Source: Leucobacter aridicollis
GTDB taxonomy: Bacteria > Actinomycetota > Actinomycetes > Actinomycetales > Microbacteriaceae
Assembly: GCF_024399335.1 (NCBI RefSeq)
Contig: NZ_CP075339.1
Coordinates: 1,550,001 to 1,614,000, forward strand
Reading direction: 5' to 3'
Length of the DNA stretch: 64,000 bases
In this document: piece after piece, positions 1-9,818 of the stretch
How positions within the stretch are numbered: the stretch's first letter is position 1
Layout of the letters: each line of letters begins with the position of its first letter
Position numbers and translations under genes: made by a program
The notes under the pieces: model-generated
The model's input: only the letters and a program-made list of their open reading frames with translations
Database searches by the model: none
What the model was told of the DNA's origin: nothing

Positions 1-2111
1 CCGGTGAGCTGAGCGACGTCTCCGCAGCTGCGGGGTCTGGCAAGCGAGCTGAGGCGGCCGCTCCCGCGGAGCCAGTGGTTCCCGCGACCTCGTGCAGCTG
101 TCTCGACGCCGAACGGCCGAACGGTCGGGCCGTCGCCGAGGTGCTCCTCGATTCGGCGCTGCCGCAACTCGACCACCTGTTCGACTACGCGATCCCAGAG
201 GGGCTCGCAGGCGAACTTCGTGTCGGCCAGCGCGTTCGGGTGCCGTTTCGCAATCAACAGCGCAAGGCGTTTGGGTACGTCATTGGGTTCGCCGAATCGA
301 GCAGCTTCGGTGGTGAACTCTCGCCAATCGCCGATATCGTGAGCCCTGTCCCGCAGCTCACACCAGAGATTTGGCGGCTCGCGCGCGCAGTGGCCGACCG
401 CGCCGGCGGTTCTGCCGGCGACATCCTTCGTCTCGCAATTCCAGGCAGACAGGTGCGCGTCGAGAAGCAGCACCTCGCCGCGGCGGAGTCTCAGCCTGAG
501 AGGCCCGACGGCGCGCCTGCCGGAGATCTCGATGCCGATTCCGCTGGTATCGCGGCTCGCCTCGTTGTTGGGGAGCGGCTCGCGCTCACCGCGAATCACT
601 CACCAGAGCGGCTGTCGACAGGCGAGTGGGTCGGGGCATGGGCGATCCGGCTCGCGCAGGTCGCGATGTCGGTCCACGCCGCGGGCAAGAGTGCGATCGT
701 TGTGCTTCCCGACTACCGCGATCAGGATCAGGTGCAGAGCGCCCTCGCCGCCCTCGGCGCCGAGGGCGTACTCAGGGTTGACGCGAGGCAATCAAACGCG
801 GAGCGCTACGCAAGCTTTCTGCAGGCGCTCGACTCGGCGCCGCGAATTATTGTCGGGAATCGTTCTGCTGTGTACGCCCCGGCGCACGATCTTGGGGCGA
901 TCCTGATGTGGGACGACGGCGATCCCGTGCTCGCCGAGCCGCTCGCACCATATGTGCATGCCCGCGACGCGGCGCTTGTGCGCGCCGAGCAGTCGGGCGC
1001 CGGGCTCTTCTTCGCCGCGCACGCTCGCAGCGCTGAGGTCGAGCGGTTGGCCCTCATCGGATACGTGCAGGATCAGGTGAACCCGCCCAGGCGTACCCGC
1101 GTGATTCACGCCGACCAGTCGATCGCGCCAGACGCGTTCGCAGGGCGTGTGCCTGACTTCGCGGCGAAGACTATCAGGGAGGGGCTGCGCACCGGCCCCG
1201 TACTCGTGCAGGTCGCGACGCCAGGATATGCGCCAGTCTCGGTGTGCGGCGACTGCGGTGACCTTGCCCGCTGCACCGGGTGCGGTGGCCCGATCGGGTT
1301 TCGCACGGCAGGCACCGCCGCGTGCCGCTGGTGCGGACAGCACGCGGGGGGCTGGGCGTGCTCTGGCTGCGGCGGGAACCGGCTCGCGGAACGCGGCATG
1401 GGGTCGGCGCGCACTGTCGAGCAGTTCGAACGGCAGTTCCGCGGATTTCGCGTGCTGCTCTCCGACGGCGACCACCCCCGCGAGCGTGTGGACGCGAGAC
1501 CGGCGATAGTCGTCGCGACTCGCGGAGCTGAACCGCTCGCGGCTGGCGGCTACCGGGCGGTCGTGCTGCTCGATGCCGAGCGGCTGCTGAGCCTCGAGAA
1601 CCTCCGGGCCGGCGAAGACTGCCTGCGATGGTGGGAGAACGCGGCCGCGCTCGCTGCTCCTGACGGGGTGTGTCTGATGGCATCAGGGGGAGGCCCCGTG
1701 GTGCAGGCGTTCGTCACCGGGCGGCTCGACGAGTGGCTGCACAGCGAGCTTCGCGACAGGCAGGCGCTGAGGTATCCACCCGCAGTCCGCGTTGCGAGTG
1801 TGACAGGCGGTTCCGCCCAGGTCGACCGTGCGATCGCGGCGCTCCGCACTCCCGACATGCTGGCGGGTGTCGAGGTGCTCGGGCCGACGCCCGTATCAGC
1901 ATCCGACCCAGCTGCACGCGGCGCTGGGCTCGTACGCGCCATTGTGCGGTTCGAGTATGCACGCGGCAGCGACGTCGCGAAACGGCTGCGCGGCGCGCTC
2001 GTCGCCGACGCGGCTGGCGCGTCGTCACGGCAGAAGGGTCGGGCTCCAGGGCGGGCCGTCCCAGAGGCGCTCAGGCTGCGATTCGATGACCGCGGGGTGT
2101 TCGATGGGTGA
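1..2111 (+). CDS. priA: PriA-like primosomal protein N' (5' end probably outside window)
   Basis: This encodes the actinobacterial form of the replication-restart protein PriA. The N-terminal DNA-binding region (LFDYAIPEGL, then VGQRVRVPF) is intact. Eight cysteines in CxxC-type pairs at about residues 390-435, counted from the GTG at 75, form the usual two zinc sites. I see no Walker A lysine and no DEAH box; the equivalent region reads WDDGDPVL. A helicase-dead PriA is normal in actinobacteria, so it probably acts as a DNA-binding or loading factor. The frame stays open to the left edge with coding-like codons, so the true start may lie upstream; GTG at 75 is the first in-window alternative. 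It converges on trpB. Confidence 0.85.
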   Translation, partial: GELSDVSAAAGSGKRAEAAAPAEPVVPATSCSCLDAERPNGRAVAEVLLDSALPQLDHLFDYAIPEGLAGELRVGQRVRVPFRNQQRKAFGYVIGFAESSSFGGELSPIADIVSPVPQLTPEIWRLARAVADRAGGSAGDILRLAIPGRQVRVEKQHLAAAESQPERPDGAPAGDLDADSAGIAARLVVGERLALTANHSPERLSTGEWVGAWAIRLAQVAMSVHAAGKSAIVVLPDYRDQDQVQSALAALGAEGVLRVDARQSNAERYASFLQALDSAPRIIVGNRSAVYAPAHDLGAILMWDDGDPVLAEPLAPYVHARDAALVRAEQSGAGLFFAAHARSAEVERLALIGYVQDQVNPPRRTRVIHADQSIAPDAFAGRVPDFAAKTIREGLRTGPVLVQVATPGYAPVSVCGDCGDLARCTGCGGPIGFRTAGTAACRWCGQHAGGWACSGCGGNRLAERGMGSARTVEQFERQFRGFRVLLSDGDHPRERVDARPAIVVATRGAEPLAAGGYRAVVLLDAERLLSLENLRAGEDCLRWWENAAALAAPDGVCLMASGGGPVVQAFVTGRLDEWLHSELRDRQALRYPPAVRVASVTGGSAQVDRAIAALRTPDMLAGVEVLGPTPVSASDPAARGAGLVRAIVRFEYARGSDVAKRLRGALVADAAGASSRQKGRAPGRAVPEALRLRFDDRGVFDG

Positions 2112-2227
2112 AGCCGGTGAATCCCGCAAAGTCGGGAGCTGCTGGCCGGGCCCTGCCGACCTCAGCTGACCCGAGCTGACCGCTGCCGTTCCCTGCTGTC
2201 TCTGCCGCTATGCCCGGGAACGCCAAG

Positions 2228-2296
2228 ACACACGATCCTCGTGAGAACACATGTCAAACTGCTCGGTGAGCGTGTGTTCTCGCGAGGATCGTGTGT
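2228..2296. terminator. Large inverted repeat between converging priA and trpB
   Basis: Two 24-nt arms (2228-2251 and 2273-2296) are complementary with one mismatch and are separated by 21 nt. The arms start ACACACGATCC and end GGATCGTGTGT. The element lies between the 3' ends of two convergent genes, which fits a bidirectional terminator. It lacks a clear T tract, and the loop is long for an intrinsic terminator. A protein-binding palindrome is possible. Confidence 0.5.
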
Positions 2297-2334
2297 TCGC
2301 GGGCCACTGGGAAGCCGTGGCCTGGCCGACCGTG

Positions 2335-3543
2335 CTACTGCGCGAGGCGCTCGGCGACGAAATCGACATCCTTGTCGCCGCGGCCCGAGAGGTTCACGAT
2401 GATCACGGCGTCCGAGGGCAGCGTCGGCGCGAGCTTCACCGCGTGTGCGACGGCGTGTGACGACTCGAGCGCGGGGATGATGCCCTCGGTGCGAGTCAGC
2501 AGCTGGAACGCGTCGAGGGTCTCGGCGTCGGTGGCGGTGACGTACTCGACGCGGCCGAGCTGCTCGAGCCTGGCGTGCTGCGGGCCAACGCCCGGGTAAT
2601 CGATGCCCGAAGCAATTGAGTGAACTGCCGAGGGCTCGCCGTTTGCGTCCTGCAGCACCTTCGTGTGCATGCCGTGCAGCATGCCGGGGGTACCGAGCGT
2701 CATGGTTGCTGCGTGGCGGGTGCCTTCGAGACCCTCACCGGCTGGCTCGACGCCGATGATGCGCACGCTCTCATCCTCGAGGAACGCGTCGAAGAGCCCC
2801 ATCGCGTTGGATCCTCCGCCGACAGCTGCGATGAGGTAGTCGGGGAGCTTCCCCTCCGCTTCAAGCATCTGCGCGCGGGCCTCGCGGCCAACCACTGACT
2901 GGAAGTCACGCACCATCGACGGGTAAGGGTGGGGCCCGACGACCGAGCCGATCGCGAAGAAGTACTCGTCGGGGTTCGCTGCGTAGACGCCGAACGCTGA
3001 GTCGACTGCCTCTTTGAGTGTCTTGCCGCCCTCCTCGACCGAGACGACCTTTGCGCCGAGCAGTTCCATGCGTACGACGTTCGGGTGCTGTTTGGCGACG
3101 TCGATGGCCCCCATGTGAATCTCGCACTCGAGCCCCACGAGCGCCGCGGCCGTGGCGAGCGCAACACCGTGCTGGCCGGCACCGGTCTCTGCGATGACCT
3201 TCGTCTTTCCCATGCGCTTTGCGAGCAGCGCCTCGCCGAGGCAGTGGTTGATCTTGTGCGCCCCAGTGTGGTTGAGGTCTTCGCGCTTAAGGTACACCTT
3301 GGCGCCGCCGAGCTTTGCGGTGAGGTTCTCAGCGAAGTACAGCAGCGAGGGCCGGCCGACGTACTTCGAGAGTAGCGACTGGTACTCCTCTTGGAACGCG
3401 GGGTCAGCGCTCGCCTTCGCGTATTCGCGTGCGACCTCGGCGATGGGCTCGACGAGGAACGGCGGCAGCGGCGCGCCCCCGAACTCGCCAAAGAAGCCGT
3501 GCTCGTCGGCGCGGTAGGGGGAAGCAGTGGTGGTCTGAGTCAT
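2335..3543 (-). CDS. trpB: Orphan tryptophan synthase beta chain (second copy)
   Basis: This 402-aa protein is a PLP-dependent tryptophan synthase beta subunit, which condenses indole and serine. The PLP lysine lies in [10 protein letters not shown], the catalytic glutamate in AETGAGQHG and the phosphate-binding loop in GGGSNAMG, so it looks active. It stands alone, with no trpA beside it; the copy next to trpA is at 26763. It differs from that copy at several family motifs, for example SVVGPHPYP against TAAGPHPFP. The start is ATG at 3543, with AAGGA upstream in the leader; frames extending further upstream cross the attenuator and are not credible. Expression should be attenuated by Trp supply through the leader at 3597-3692. 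Indole salvage or a high-affinity role is inference. Confidence 0.93.
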   Translation of the reverse strand: MTQTTTASPYRADEHGFFGEFGGAPLPPFLVEPIAEVAREYAKASADPAFQEEYQSLLSKYVGRPSLLYFAENLTAKLGGAKVYLKREDLNHTGAHKINHCLGEALLAKRMGKTKVIAETGAGQHGVALATAAALVGLECEIHMGAIDVAKQHPNVVRMELLGAKVVSVEEGGKTLKEAVDSAFGVYAANPDEYFFAIGSVVGPHPYPSMVRDFQSVVGREARAQMLEAEGKLPDYLIAAVGGGSNAMGLFDAFLEDESVRIIGVEPAGEGLEGTRHAATMTLGTPGMLHGMHTKVLQDANGEPSAVHSIASGIDYPGVGPQHARLEQLGRVEYVTATDAETLDAFQLLTRTEGIIPALESSHAVAHAVKLAPTLPSDAVIIVNLSGRGDKDVDFVAERLAQ

Positions 3544-3596
3544 GAGTGGAGATCCTTCGTGGTCACTGAGTGGTGGTCTGAACGCCACTCGTGAGA

Positions 3597-3625
3597 CAAA
3601 AAACACCGCCTCAGAGAGGCGGTGT
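3597..3625 (-). terminator. Attenuator (intrinsic terminator) of the orphan trpB leader
   Basis: On the minus strand a 10-bp perfect stem (arms 3616-3625 and 3603-3612, 3-nt loop) is followed by six T at 3597-3602. Its upstream arm can instead pair with GGGCGGT just after the leader stop codon (3654-3660), and that segment can in turn pair with GGCCGCC at the leader's 3' end. These are the mutually exclusive 1:2, 2:3 and 3:4 hairpins of classical transcription attenuation. Confidence 0.9.
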
Positions 3626-3659
3626 CGAGGTGCATGCAGATGCGTGAAGAGTGACCGCC

Positions 3660-3692
3660 CTAGGCGGCCCACCACTGAATCACGATCTGCAT
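3660..3692 (-). CDS. trpL: Tryptophan leader peptide [10 protein letters not shown]
   Basis: A 10-codon frame (ATG at 3692, TAG at 3660-3662) encodes [10 protein letters not shown] with tandem Trp codons near its end. It lies between a good promoter and the 3597-3625 terminator, upstream of the orphan trpB. Ribosome stalling at the Trp codons when Trp-tRNA is scarce would free the downstream segment to form the antiterminator. The start codon is 6 nt from the -10 element, so the leader is probably translated from a leaderless mRNA. The peptide itself is unlikely to have a separate function, although I cannot exclude one. Confidence 0.9.
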   Translation of the reverse strand: MQIVIQWWAA

Positions 3693-3698
3693 GTGGCG

Positions 3699-3728
3699 AG
3701 TTTAGCACCAGCCGCGCGCGTGTGTCAC
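3699..3728 (-). promoter_or_regulatory. Promoter of trpL and the orphan trpB
   Basis: On the minus strand GTGACA (3728-3723), an 18-nt spacer and TAAACT (3704-3699) form a good sigma-70-type promoter. The -10 element ends 6 nt before the leader ATG, so transcription should begin at or next to the start codon. Confidence 0.75.
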
Positions 3729-3750
3729 CCGTGGTCGCTAGCATCGAGAT

Positions 3751-5298
3751 ATGACGATGCAGCATGCGACGGCTCAGGCAGCCCCGCGGGCGTTCGGCAT
3801 GCTGACAGGGGCGTCGCCTGACGGGCTCGTGCTCGGACTCGCTCCCGCCCTCACCAGGCACGGAATCGACGGTTCGCCGAGTTTCTTCTCCGGCTTTGCG
3901 ACGGAGCCGCTGGTGCTTGCCCGGGGACTGCTCGCGCTCGCCGACATCACTTCGACCCGCTACTTCAACTACGTGCCGACAACGATGCGCGACCCCGTAC
4001 TCACCGCACAGGGCGACAGGCTTCGGGCCGAGTGCTTCTCGGCCTGCAACAGCGTGTACGCGAGGCTCGACTTGCTCGGCACAGGTTTTGACGGCGGAGA
4101 CATTGCGCACGGCACGACGAACGTCGACCTGGGGCGGCAATCGCGTGCGGTGCTGACGGGGGTGCGGCGCGCCGAGCTCCTGCACCTCGATGTCGGGGTC
4201 GGCGGTGCGGTGCTCGCCACACCGAACGCGCACGCCACGGAGCGCCCGGTAAACATGCCGGGCCGGTGGGTGCGGGCGTTCGGCAACGTTGCCGAGCTCC
4301 ACAGCCGCATGGTCCCGCTCGCGAAGCTCACTGCGTCGGAGGCGCGCGCCTTCGTCGCGGCGGTTCCGCCAGCGACGGCGAATGGGAGAACGGCGTGGAT
4401 CGTTCCCGCGACGGCGGGTGTCAGGATCACGTCGCGGCCGGTGGCAGGGGCGGTCGCGGTTCCGGGGCTGCACCGCTTGAGCGCGGCGAAGCGCCTCCTC
4501 CCACACCTCCGGGGCGCGACAGTGCACGGCGCGCCGCACACGGAGACTGGCTCGGTCGCCGTCGTACTCGAGCTCCCGCACGCGCGACTCACACTCGGGC
4601 TAACCGCTCAGGCGTGGCGCGGGCACTCGGGGGAGGGCGCGCTTCTCGCGGCGCTTGCGAGTGACGACGTCGTGGCCGACGCGGAGCGTGTTTCCGCGTT
4701 ACTTGCGTTCGAACCCGTCCTCGATGCCGCAAGGCTTGCCAGCGCGGCAGGGCTCACGCGTGCCCGCGCGGACGGGGCCATCGCGGTCCTTGCCGCCTCG
4801 GGGCGTGTCGGATGGGATCTCGAAGGTGGCGCTCACTTCCACAGGGAGCTTCCCGATGACCCGGCGCGTGTCGAACGCGACGGCCCCCGCCTCGCCGCGG
4901 CACGGGCGCTCGTCGCTGCGGGACGAGTGATGCCGCTCCCCGGCGAAGGGAGCTCGAGCGGACCGCGGAGCTGGATCGTGCGAGGCGGGAGCGCTGGTGG
5001 TGACGGTGGTGGTGGCGGCGGAGGTGCTGGTGGCGGCCGTGGCGTTCGACCGGCAGGCGGGCCTGGCGGCGACGCCATTGTGCGCGTCGGGGACGGCGGG
5101 AAGCTTGACTGCGGTTGCGCGTGGGGCCTGAATCACGGGAACGGACGCGGCCCGTGTAAGCACGCGCTCGCCGTCGAGATCACCCGCGCCCGCGCATCCC
5201 AGGGCGATCGCCCGGTCACGCCGGCCGCATCTTCCACTCGGACACAGACATCGATACATACGTCGACCCAGGCATCGACGGAGAAGGAGCAGGCGTGA
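3751..5298 (+). CDS. SWIM zinc-finger family protein
   Basis: This 515-aa protein has a SWIM-type zinc motif near its C-terminus (about residues 453-470). The pattern is C-x-C followed by C-x-H, seen as DCGCAWG and PCKHALA. SWIM domains bind DNA or protein partners. A run of about 30 mostly glycine residues precedes the motif and looks like a flexible linker. The rest has no motif I recognise. The stop overlaps the start of the next gene (GTGA), so the two are translationally coupled; the pair is conserved in actinobacteria as I recall it, with unknown function. TAGCAT lies 6 nt before the ATG, suggesting a leaderless mRNA. Confidence 0.8.
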   Translation: MTMQHATAQAAPRAFGMLTGASPDGLVLGLAPALTRHGIDGSPSFFSGFATEPLVLARGLLALADITSTRYFNYVPTTMRDPVLTAQGDRLRAECFSACNSVYARLDLLGTGFDGGDIAHGTTNVDLGRQSRAVLTGVRRAELLHLDVGVGGAVLATPNAHATERPVNMPGRWVRAFGNVAELHSRMVPLAKLTASEARAFVAAVPPATANGRTAWIVPATAGVRITSRPVAGAVAVPGLHRLSAAKRLLPHLRGATVHGAPHTETGSVAVVLELPHARLTLGLTAQAWRGHSGEGALLAALASDDVVADAERVSALLAFEPVLDAARLASAAGLTRARADGAIAVLAASGRVGWDLEGGAHFHRELPDDPARVERDGPRLAAARALVAAGRVMPLPGEGSSSGPRSWIVRGGSAGGDGGGGGGGAGGGRGVRPAGGPGGDAIVRVGDGGKLDCGCAWGLNHGNGRGPCKHALAVEITRARASQGDRPVTPAASSTRTQTSIHTSTQASTEKEQA

Positions 5299-8200
5299 GC
5301 GCCTCCGTAGCATTGAACGACTCACTCGCGGTCTACCGCGCGCTCGGCTGGGCTGACCACACCCCAGGCCTGGCGCCAGAAGCGATCCTCGCGCTGCCGC
5401 TCGGCACTCCCGAGCAGCAGCGCACCGCGTTGGCGGGGCTCAAAGCTGGCGAGTGGGGATCATTCGAGGCTCTCGACGCCGCGAGCTACGGGTGGCGCAG
5501 CTGGCTCGGTGACGGCGTGCACGCCGGCATGCTCGCCCTGTTCGCAATCCGCGTCGGCGTCGCCGCCAAGCGCGCCGTCGCGATCGCTCCAGCGAGCGGG
5601 GCAATCAGTGACGAGGTTCTCGCCGCTGTCGTCGCCGCCCGGGGAGTGGAGTATGCCCGGAGCTTCGTGACTCACGCGTCGGCGCGCGGAGGCAGGCTGT
5701 GGATCGATGCGACCTCGCGGTTGGCGGGCGCCACCGTCCGCCTGGTGCATGACCTCGCACTCCCGGTGCCCGAGCACGTCGACTACCTACGCGACTGGGC
5801 CGTCTACGCTCTCGGCGCGCCGGCAAATGACGGCTGGCTGCAGCCGCGCGACCGCGGCAATATTTCGGGCGAGTCGCTCGGCCCACGCTTTCGCGAGCAC
5901 GCAGAGACAGCGGTCGCGCTCGGGCTGAGCGTCACTGGGCCGTTCGGCGGACTGCTCCCGGCTGCGCTTGAGCGCGGCTGGCTCGACACCGACACCGCGC
6001 TCGATCTTGCACTTGCGGGTCTCGACGCTGCCCAACGGCCCGCGACCGGAAAGTCTGGGCCGCCTTCCTCACCGAGCACCTCGGGCTCACTAGCGAGGCG
6101 CGCCGGACAGACCTCCTCAACCGTGCCGACGCGCTCGTGTCAGCAATCGCGACGGGAGACGCCCCACTAGTTGAGGCGTTCGGCCCGGCGCTCATCGCAC
6201 ACGGCGATGACAACACGCTCCTTGAGGTGCTGCAGCTCGGGCTCGGAGTGAAATCGAAGAAGGCGCGGCGCGCGCTGCTCGCCGCTGCCACCGGACGACA
6301 AGCCCCGAGCGCCGGTGTCGCCGCGGACGTCGCAGTGCTCATCGAACCGCTGAAGATAGGCAACGACGTCCCGCTCGCTCGCGCTGCGAGACGGTTGCTC
6401 GACGCCTGGGGAATCGCCTCGGGGCCGGGTGGCGCCGTCGCAGACGCGTCGGCATCATCGAACACCGCGCAGACGGAAGCCCGCGGCCGCTGGGACGCGA
6501 CTCCGCCCCTTTGGCAGGTGCCGCTGTTCTCGCTCGCACTGGGTGAAGCAGGGGGTGGGGCAAGCGGACCCGCAGGAGGTGCCGCGCTCGCCACCGCGGG
6601 CACTGAGGCGCTCGCCGTCGCGGACACTGACGCGCTCATTGCTGCCGTCACCGCGGCGGCCGCCGAACTCACCGGACGGCCCGAAGGCGGTGCGGTCGAC
6701 CCAACCGCCGAGCGCGTCCTCGCACTGGCGAATGAGCTGGCGCGGAGAGACACTGGCCTCGCGCGAACTGCGCTTCGGGGTGTGCGGCAACACTGGGTTC
6801 CTGGGCTGCGGTGCATCGCCCAGTGGGTTGCTGGCGAGCAGCTCACAGCGCTCGACCGGCCTGCTCGCCCGGACTTTCCTGGCTCGAAGCCGACGATCTT
6901 CGGCCCGTCACCCGCCCGTGATGCGGCGGTGACCAAGCGCCTCGGCGAGGTTCCAGTGCTGCTCTCGACGCCGACGTGGGACGACATGGGCCTCTCAATC
7001 GATGAGCTCGTCGCGAGGCTGCGGGTGTACGCCGACGAGCGCGCGACAGCGAGCGAGGCCGACCTGCTACTCGCGCTGCTCCGTGTCGACGCCACGACCG
7101 TGACGCTCACGCACCGCGACGCGCTCAGCGAGCTCGACGTCGCCATCGTCGGACAGGACGGGGCTACGCTCCCGGTCCGCGCAGGCGCGGTCGCCTGTGC
7201 CTATCTCGCGCACCCGCTCACCGAGCCAGAAGTGGAGCTCGACCCCCAGCGGCACTGGTGGGCGCCGACAGGTCTCGAACAGCCGCCTGCGCTCGCTGCA
7301 TTCCCCACCCGGCTGAAGGCAGACACCTACCGGAGCGATATCGAGGTTGGGGTGCTGCCCGCAGGCGGGGACTGGGCGTCCCTGACAACCGGGGATACTG
7401 ATAGCTCAGCCCTTGGCCTCGTGCTGCGACAGCTCGTACGGAGGCGCACACCGCTCACTCCCGGGCAAGCGGTGAACCTCATTGGGGCCCAGCGCGGCCT
7501 TCACGAACGCGCCGTCGCCGACGGGGTTCTCGCGATCCGCGAGGGCTGGGAGCGCGGGCTCTTGATTCCCGGGGTCGCCGACGTGCGCAAGCTTGGCTGG
7601 ACCGACACTCCAACGAAGCTCGCCGCACTCGCGAGCGCGTGTCTCGATCTCGCCGATGAGGGAATGCTCGCAGTCGTGTGGCCGCTGCTTGATGACCTCG
7701 TCGCGCTGTCACTCGCAGCCCCTAGGCGTCTCGCTGGAACGGCAGAGATAGTGGAAGCCGTCGGAGAGCTGCTGCCGGCAGTGATCTCAGCGGTCGAGGT
7801 AGGTGTTGCTACAGGCACCGCGCTCGAGATCGCCGGCGTTAGGGCGCTCGCCGCAGCCGGCGGGTCGTCGCGCGCAGTGCAGCTTGCCCGATCAGTGGTG
7901 GAGAGGCTCGCGGAGGTGGCGCCGACGCTTCCCGAAGCTCCGAGGGCAACAGTGCTCAACCCCGCGACACACGTCCCTGCAACGTTGACAGAGGCCGAGT
8001 TCGCAGTGTTCTGGCCCGCTGACGTTGAAGCGCAGCCCGTTATCGATGACGGCGCATCTATCAAGGCGACCTGGCAAGACCCAGCGGCCTCGACACGGCT
8101 GTTAGAGATCGAACTCGAGTTCGCCCCCGAACGCCTCGCAGACCCGACCGACGGCCCCCGCCGGTTTCGCACCCGGACTGCGTGGTTCTACGACATCGAG

Positions 8201-8818
8201 GAAGAGGGCCAGTGTGGCATGACCGAGATCCTCTCGGACGCCGATGACGTTCGGCACGACTCCCGTGCATGGCTGCGGTGGGACCCCGCGGCGCGGGCGG
8301 TACGGGTGGCTGAGCACCGCAACTGGCGTGACGGCAACGCGGGCCCGCTCGGGCGGGGGGAAGCTGTGCCACCTATTACGGTCGGTATGGTCGCGGTGCT
8401 GCTCAGTGGGATGAGCCACGACAACGGCAGCGGCTACCACGTGCTTGCCGCGGTGCGCGCCGGGCTCGTCGGCGCTGACTCCGTGCGGCTCGCGGTCGGG
8501 CGGCTGCTCGAGAGCCCAGATTTCACCCCCGTGAAGCTCGCAGGAATGATCGAGTCCGAGCCGGACACGCTGCGCGCGCTCTGGCCTGCGCTGACCGAGT
8601 CCGTTCGCGTTGCGGCCGAACAGTCGGCCCCGCCGAAGTGGCTGAACCGTGTGCTTGACGCCGCGCTCGTGCGGGCACCCGTACTCGTCGAGGCTCGGAG
8701 GCGAGGACTCATTGCCGGCGACGCTTCGGCGTGGCCCGGGCTCGCCGACATCGCGGCGCGCAAGGGCTCGCAAGCCGCCCTGCGGAAGGCGCGAATGCTG
8801 CTTGACGCTCTCGGGTGA
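5295..8818 (+). pseudogene. DUF6493-like large protein interrupted by a one-base frameshift
   Basis: Two overlapping frames make one protein of about 1,170 residues. The first runs from GTG at 5295 and remains protein-like to about residue 248 (LAGLDAAQRP), then becomes low-complexity out-of-frame sequence ending at 6170. The second frame is already coding at 6038 (ARDRKVWAAF), well before its first possible start at 6137, and continues to 8818. A net loss of one base near 6033-6041 reconciles them. I see no slippery heptamer, so a real mutation or a sequencing error is more likely than programmed frameshifting. The protein resembles the large DUF6493 partners of SWIM proteins; that name is from memory. 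The bulk is helical and alanine-leucine rich, with no enzymatic motif that I recognise. Confidence 0.65.
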
Positions 8819-8867
8819 CGCCAGCCGTGCGTGCGTCGTCTCGTCTGCGGGGTGAGAGAATAGCCTG

Positions 8868-9818
8868 ATGCGTATCGTGTTTGCCGGAACCCCGGAGTTC
8901 GCCGTCCCCAGCCTGCGAGCCTTGGTCGAGGCCGGCCACGATGTCGTCGGCGTTGTCACGCGTGAAGACGCCCCGCTTGGGCGTAAACGGGTACTCACGC
9001 CGTCACCAGTCGCCCAGGCGGCTGCAGAACTCGGGATCGAAGCGCTCAAGGCGAACCGACTCGGCGACGAGGCCACCGCTTGGGTCGCTGAGCGCGCGCC
9101 CGATCTCGGTGTCATCGTCGCCTACGGCGGACTCATCCGCGAGCCGCTCCTGTCGAGCCCCGCTCACGGCTGGATCAATCTGCACTTCTCGGATCTCCCG
9201 CGCTGGCGCGGAGCCGCTCCAGTGCAGCGGGCGCTCATGGCGGGAGAGCAGGAGCTGGGCGTCACTGTGTTCAGACTTGTCGCTGCGCTCGATGCCGGGG
9301 ACGTGCTCACTCGCGACTCGACGACGTTTGCGCCTGGCACCTCTGCGGGCGCGGCGCTCACCGAGCTCTCTGTCTCGGGCACAGGCGCGCTGCTGCGTGC
9401 CGTCGAGCTGCTCGCCACGGAACCGGGGGCGGGGGAGCCGCAGACCGGGGAAGACACCTACGCGCACAAGCTCTCCCGCGAGGACGGGCTCATTTCGTTT
9501 GGCTCGGGGGTGACTTCAGAAGCCGCGCTCGCGCACTGGGCTGGCGTGACGCCCGAGCCGGGCGCCTACGCGCTCATCGGTGGCGAACCGATCAAGCTCA
9601 CCGAATTGCGCCCGCTCGATTCCGGCCTCTCGGCGGCGCTGCCGACTGACCTCGCGCCGGGCGAGGCGCGCATCGTTTCAAAGCGTGCAGTTATTGGCTG
9701 TGCGAGCGGGCAGTCTGCTGCCGGGCTTGAGCTTGTGCGCGTGCAGCCCGCGGGAAAACCTGCGATGGACGGTGCCGCCTGGTTGCGCGGCCGTGACGGA
9801 AAGGCGGACCTCGCGTGA
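8868..9818 (+). CDS. fmt: Methionyl-tRNA formyltransferase
   Basis: This 316-aa enzyme formylates initiator Met-tRNA with 10-formyl-tetrahydrofolate in the cytosol. The N-terminal motif is RIVFAGTPEFAVPSL, the formyltransferase catalytic segment NLHFSDLPRWRGAAPVQ sits at about residue 105 with the conserved Asn-x-His, and AALDAGDVL follows. The length is typical. It overlaps rsmB by GTGA, the usual fmt-rsmB coupling. GAGAAT lies 6 nt before the ATG, suggesting leaderless transcription. Confidence 0.96.
   Translation: MRIVFAGTPEFAVPSLRALVEAGHDVVGVVTREDAPLGRKRVLTPSPVAQAAAELGIEALKANRLGDEATAWVAERAPDLGVIVAYGGLIREPLLSSPAHGWINLHFSDLPRWRGAAPVQRALMAGEQELGVTVFRLVAALDAGDVLTRDSTTFAPGTSAGAALTELSVSGTGALLRAVELLATEPGAGEPQTGEDTYAHKLSREDGLISFGSGVTSEAALAHWAGVTPEPGAYALIGGEPIKLTELRPLDSGLSAALPTDLAPGEARIVSKRAVIGCASGQSAAGLELVRVQPAGKPAMDGAAWLRGRDGKADLA

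Noticed and set aside
6030..6060. Programmed -1 frameshift in the DUF6493-like gene
   Set aside because: No X-XXY-YYZ slippery heptamer or obvious downstream pseudoknot is visible. A mutation or sequencing error explains it more simply, although this is not excluded.
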